A DNA stretch of 53,899 nucleotides from an uncultured Bacilli bacterium (GTDB taxonomy: Bacteria; Bacillota_I; Bacilli_A; RF39; UBA660): contig CAJTXY010000002.1 of NCBI GenBank assembly GCA_910583685.1, positions 29,284 through 83,182 of the forward strand, written 5' to 3'. The notes below the pieces were generated by a model, which saw only the letters and a program-made list of their open reading frames with translations, was not told the origin of the DNA and made no database searches. The position numbers were made by a program, and so were the translations under genes. Shown here one piece after another: positions 53,425 to 53,899 of this stretch; position 1 is the stretch's first letter; every line of letters starts with the position of its first letter.

Positions 53425-53457
53425 AAGGTTTTCTTTCCCAGAAGAATCTTTTTTTTT
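53425..53457 (+). terminator. Terminator after the laccase-domain gene
   Basis: Imperfect stem AAGGTTTTCTT / GAAGAATCTT with a 6-nt loop and a long T run, directly after the stop. The remaining 53458-53587 contains TATAAT at 53524-53529 without a clear -35. Confidence 0.6.
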
Positions 53458-53587
53458 ATGGAAATAGATGTAAAAAAGTGCCAAATTTTCACTTTTACTC
53501 TCTACTTCTCTCTTAACAAAAGGTATAATATAATTGTAATACTATGAAAATGATAAAATACCTCAGTATAAGAAGGGAGACAGACTA

Positions 53588-53899
53588 ATGAAACTGAGTA
53601 AACAAAAAAAAGAGGTTTTATTATGTATCGGAATATTTTTAGTCGTATTATTTGGAGTACTTTTAAAAACAAGCTATTCTTTTCCAAATAACATAGTTCA
53701 AGCAGAAGGCATTACATATCTATCAGAAATAGACTATGTAAAAAATATGTCATATACAAGATATGACCAAATCCGATATGATGAGGTGAATGGTGGAGGA
53801 AAGATTACAGTAAAGATAGAAAATAACATATTCCCTTTCGATCGAGGAATCTGGGCTCATGCTACATCACAAGTTACTTATGATATAAGTCAGTATAAT
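53588..53899 (+). CDS. Membrane-anchored NPCBM-domain protein (partial, C-terminus beyond window)
   Basis: 104 codons, open to the right edge. ATG 53588 has AAGGGAG 8 nt upstream. Short basic N-terminus (KLSKQKKE), one hydrophobic helix (about 10-27), then a domain with ITYLSEIDYVKNMSYT, FPFDRGIWAHATSQVTYDI, which fits the NPCBM (novel putative carbohydrate-binding module) pattern with its G-x-x-A-H-A motif. NPCBM domains are usually fused to glycosidases or other surface enzymes; the rest of the protein is not visible. Confidence 0.7.
   Translation, partial: MKLSKQKKEVLLCIGIFLVVLFGVLLKTSYSFPNNIVQAEGITYLSEIDYVKNMSYTRYDQIRYDEVNGGGKITVKIENNIFPFDRGIWAHATSQVTYDISQYN

Overview
This is an AT-rich, standard-code chromosomal window (several genes stop at TGA, and Trp is TGG) centred on a replication origin. 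Left of about 34.7 kb almost every gene is on the minus strand; right of about 35.05 kb almost every gene is on the plus strand. DnaA-box clusters flank dnaA, so both arms are transcribed away from oriC. Gene content and order (rpmH-rnpA-yidC-jag, mnmE-mnmG-rsmG-noc-parA-parB, dnaA-dnaN-recF-gyrB-gyrA, dnaX-ebfC-recR-bofA) point to Bacillota, class Bacilli. BofA, SpoVT, a YabG-type N-terminal domain and a ComK homologue suggest a lineage derived from spore-forming, competent ancestors. An uncultured gut-type Bacilli (RF39- or Erysipelotrichia-like) is my guess; the sequence does not prove it.

Left arm, read outward from oriC: dnaA, dnaN, comK-like, recF, gyrB, gyrA, tadA. Next comes a 750-bp gene-free segment holding a tandem array of paired ParB sites (parS) and Noc sites (NBS). 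It is followed by an unbroken operon of about 10.6 kb: dnaX-ebfC-recR-bofA-holB-ricT-trmN6-rsmI-pth-mfd-hypothetical. Then come spoVT, a T-box-controlled metG, a small membrane gene, tatD and a yabE-like 3D-domain gene. Two TasA/camelysin-like secreted proteins, a SipW-type signal peptidase with three associated membrane proteins, rsmA and a YabG N-terminal domain follow. The edge is filled by a very large surface protein carrying both a cohesin-like and a dockerin-like domain.

Right arm: rpmH-rnpA-yidC-jag. This is followed by an accessory insertion of about 4 kb with a sigma-70-like protein that has an unfamiliar C-terminal domain, an unknown 251-residue protein, and a second, decayed copy of the same pair. 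Then mnmE-mnmG-rsmG, a noc with a very long acidic linker, parA-parB-mscS-DUF951, an AbgT-family transporter, a stop-interrupted 2H-phosphoesterase gene, ychF, a PgeF/laccase-domain gene, and the start of a membrane-anchored NPCBM-domain protein.

The features that stand out are the coupled parS/NBS array together with the unusual Noc, the sigma-like duplicated cassette, the cohesin-dockerin protein, the SipW module set into the yabE-rsmA interval, and a ComK homologue between dnaN and recF. No tRNA, rRNA, CRISPR array, insertion sequence or prophage was recognised.
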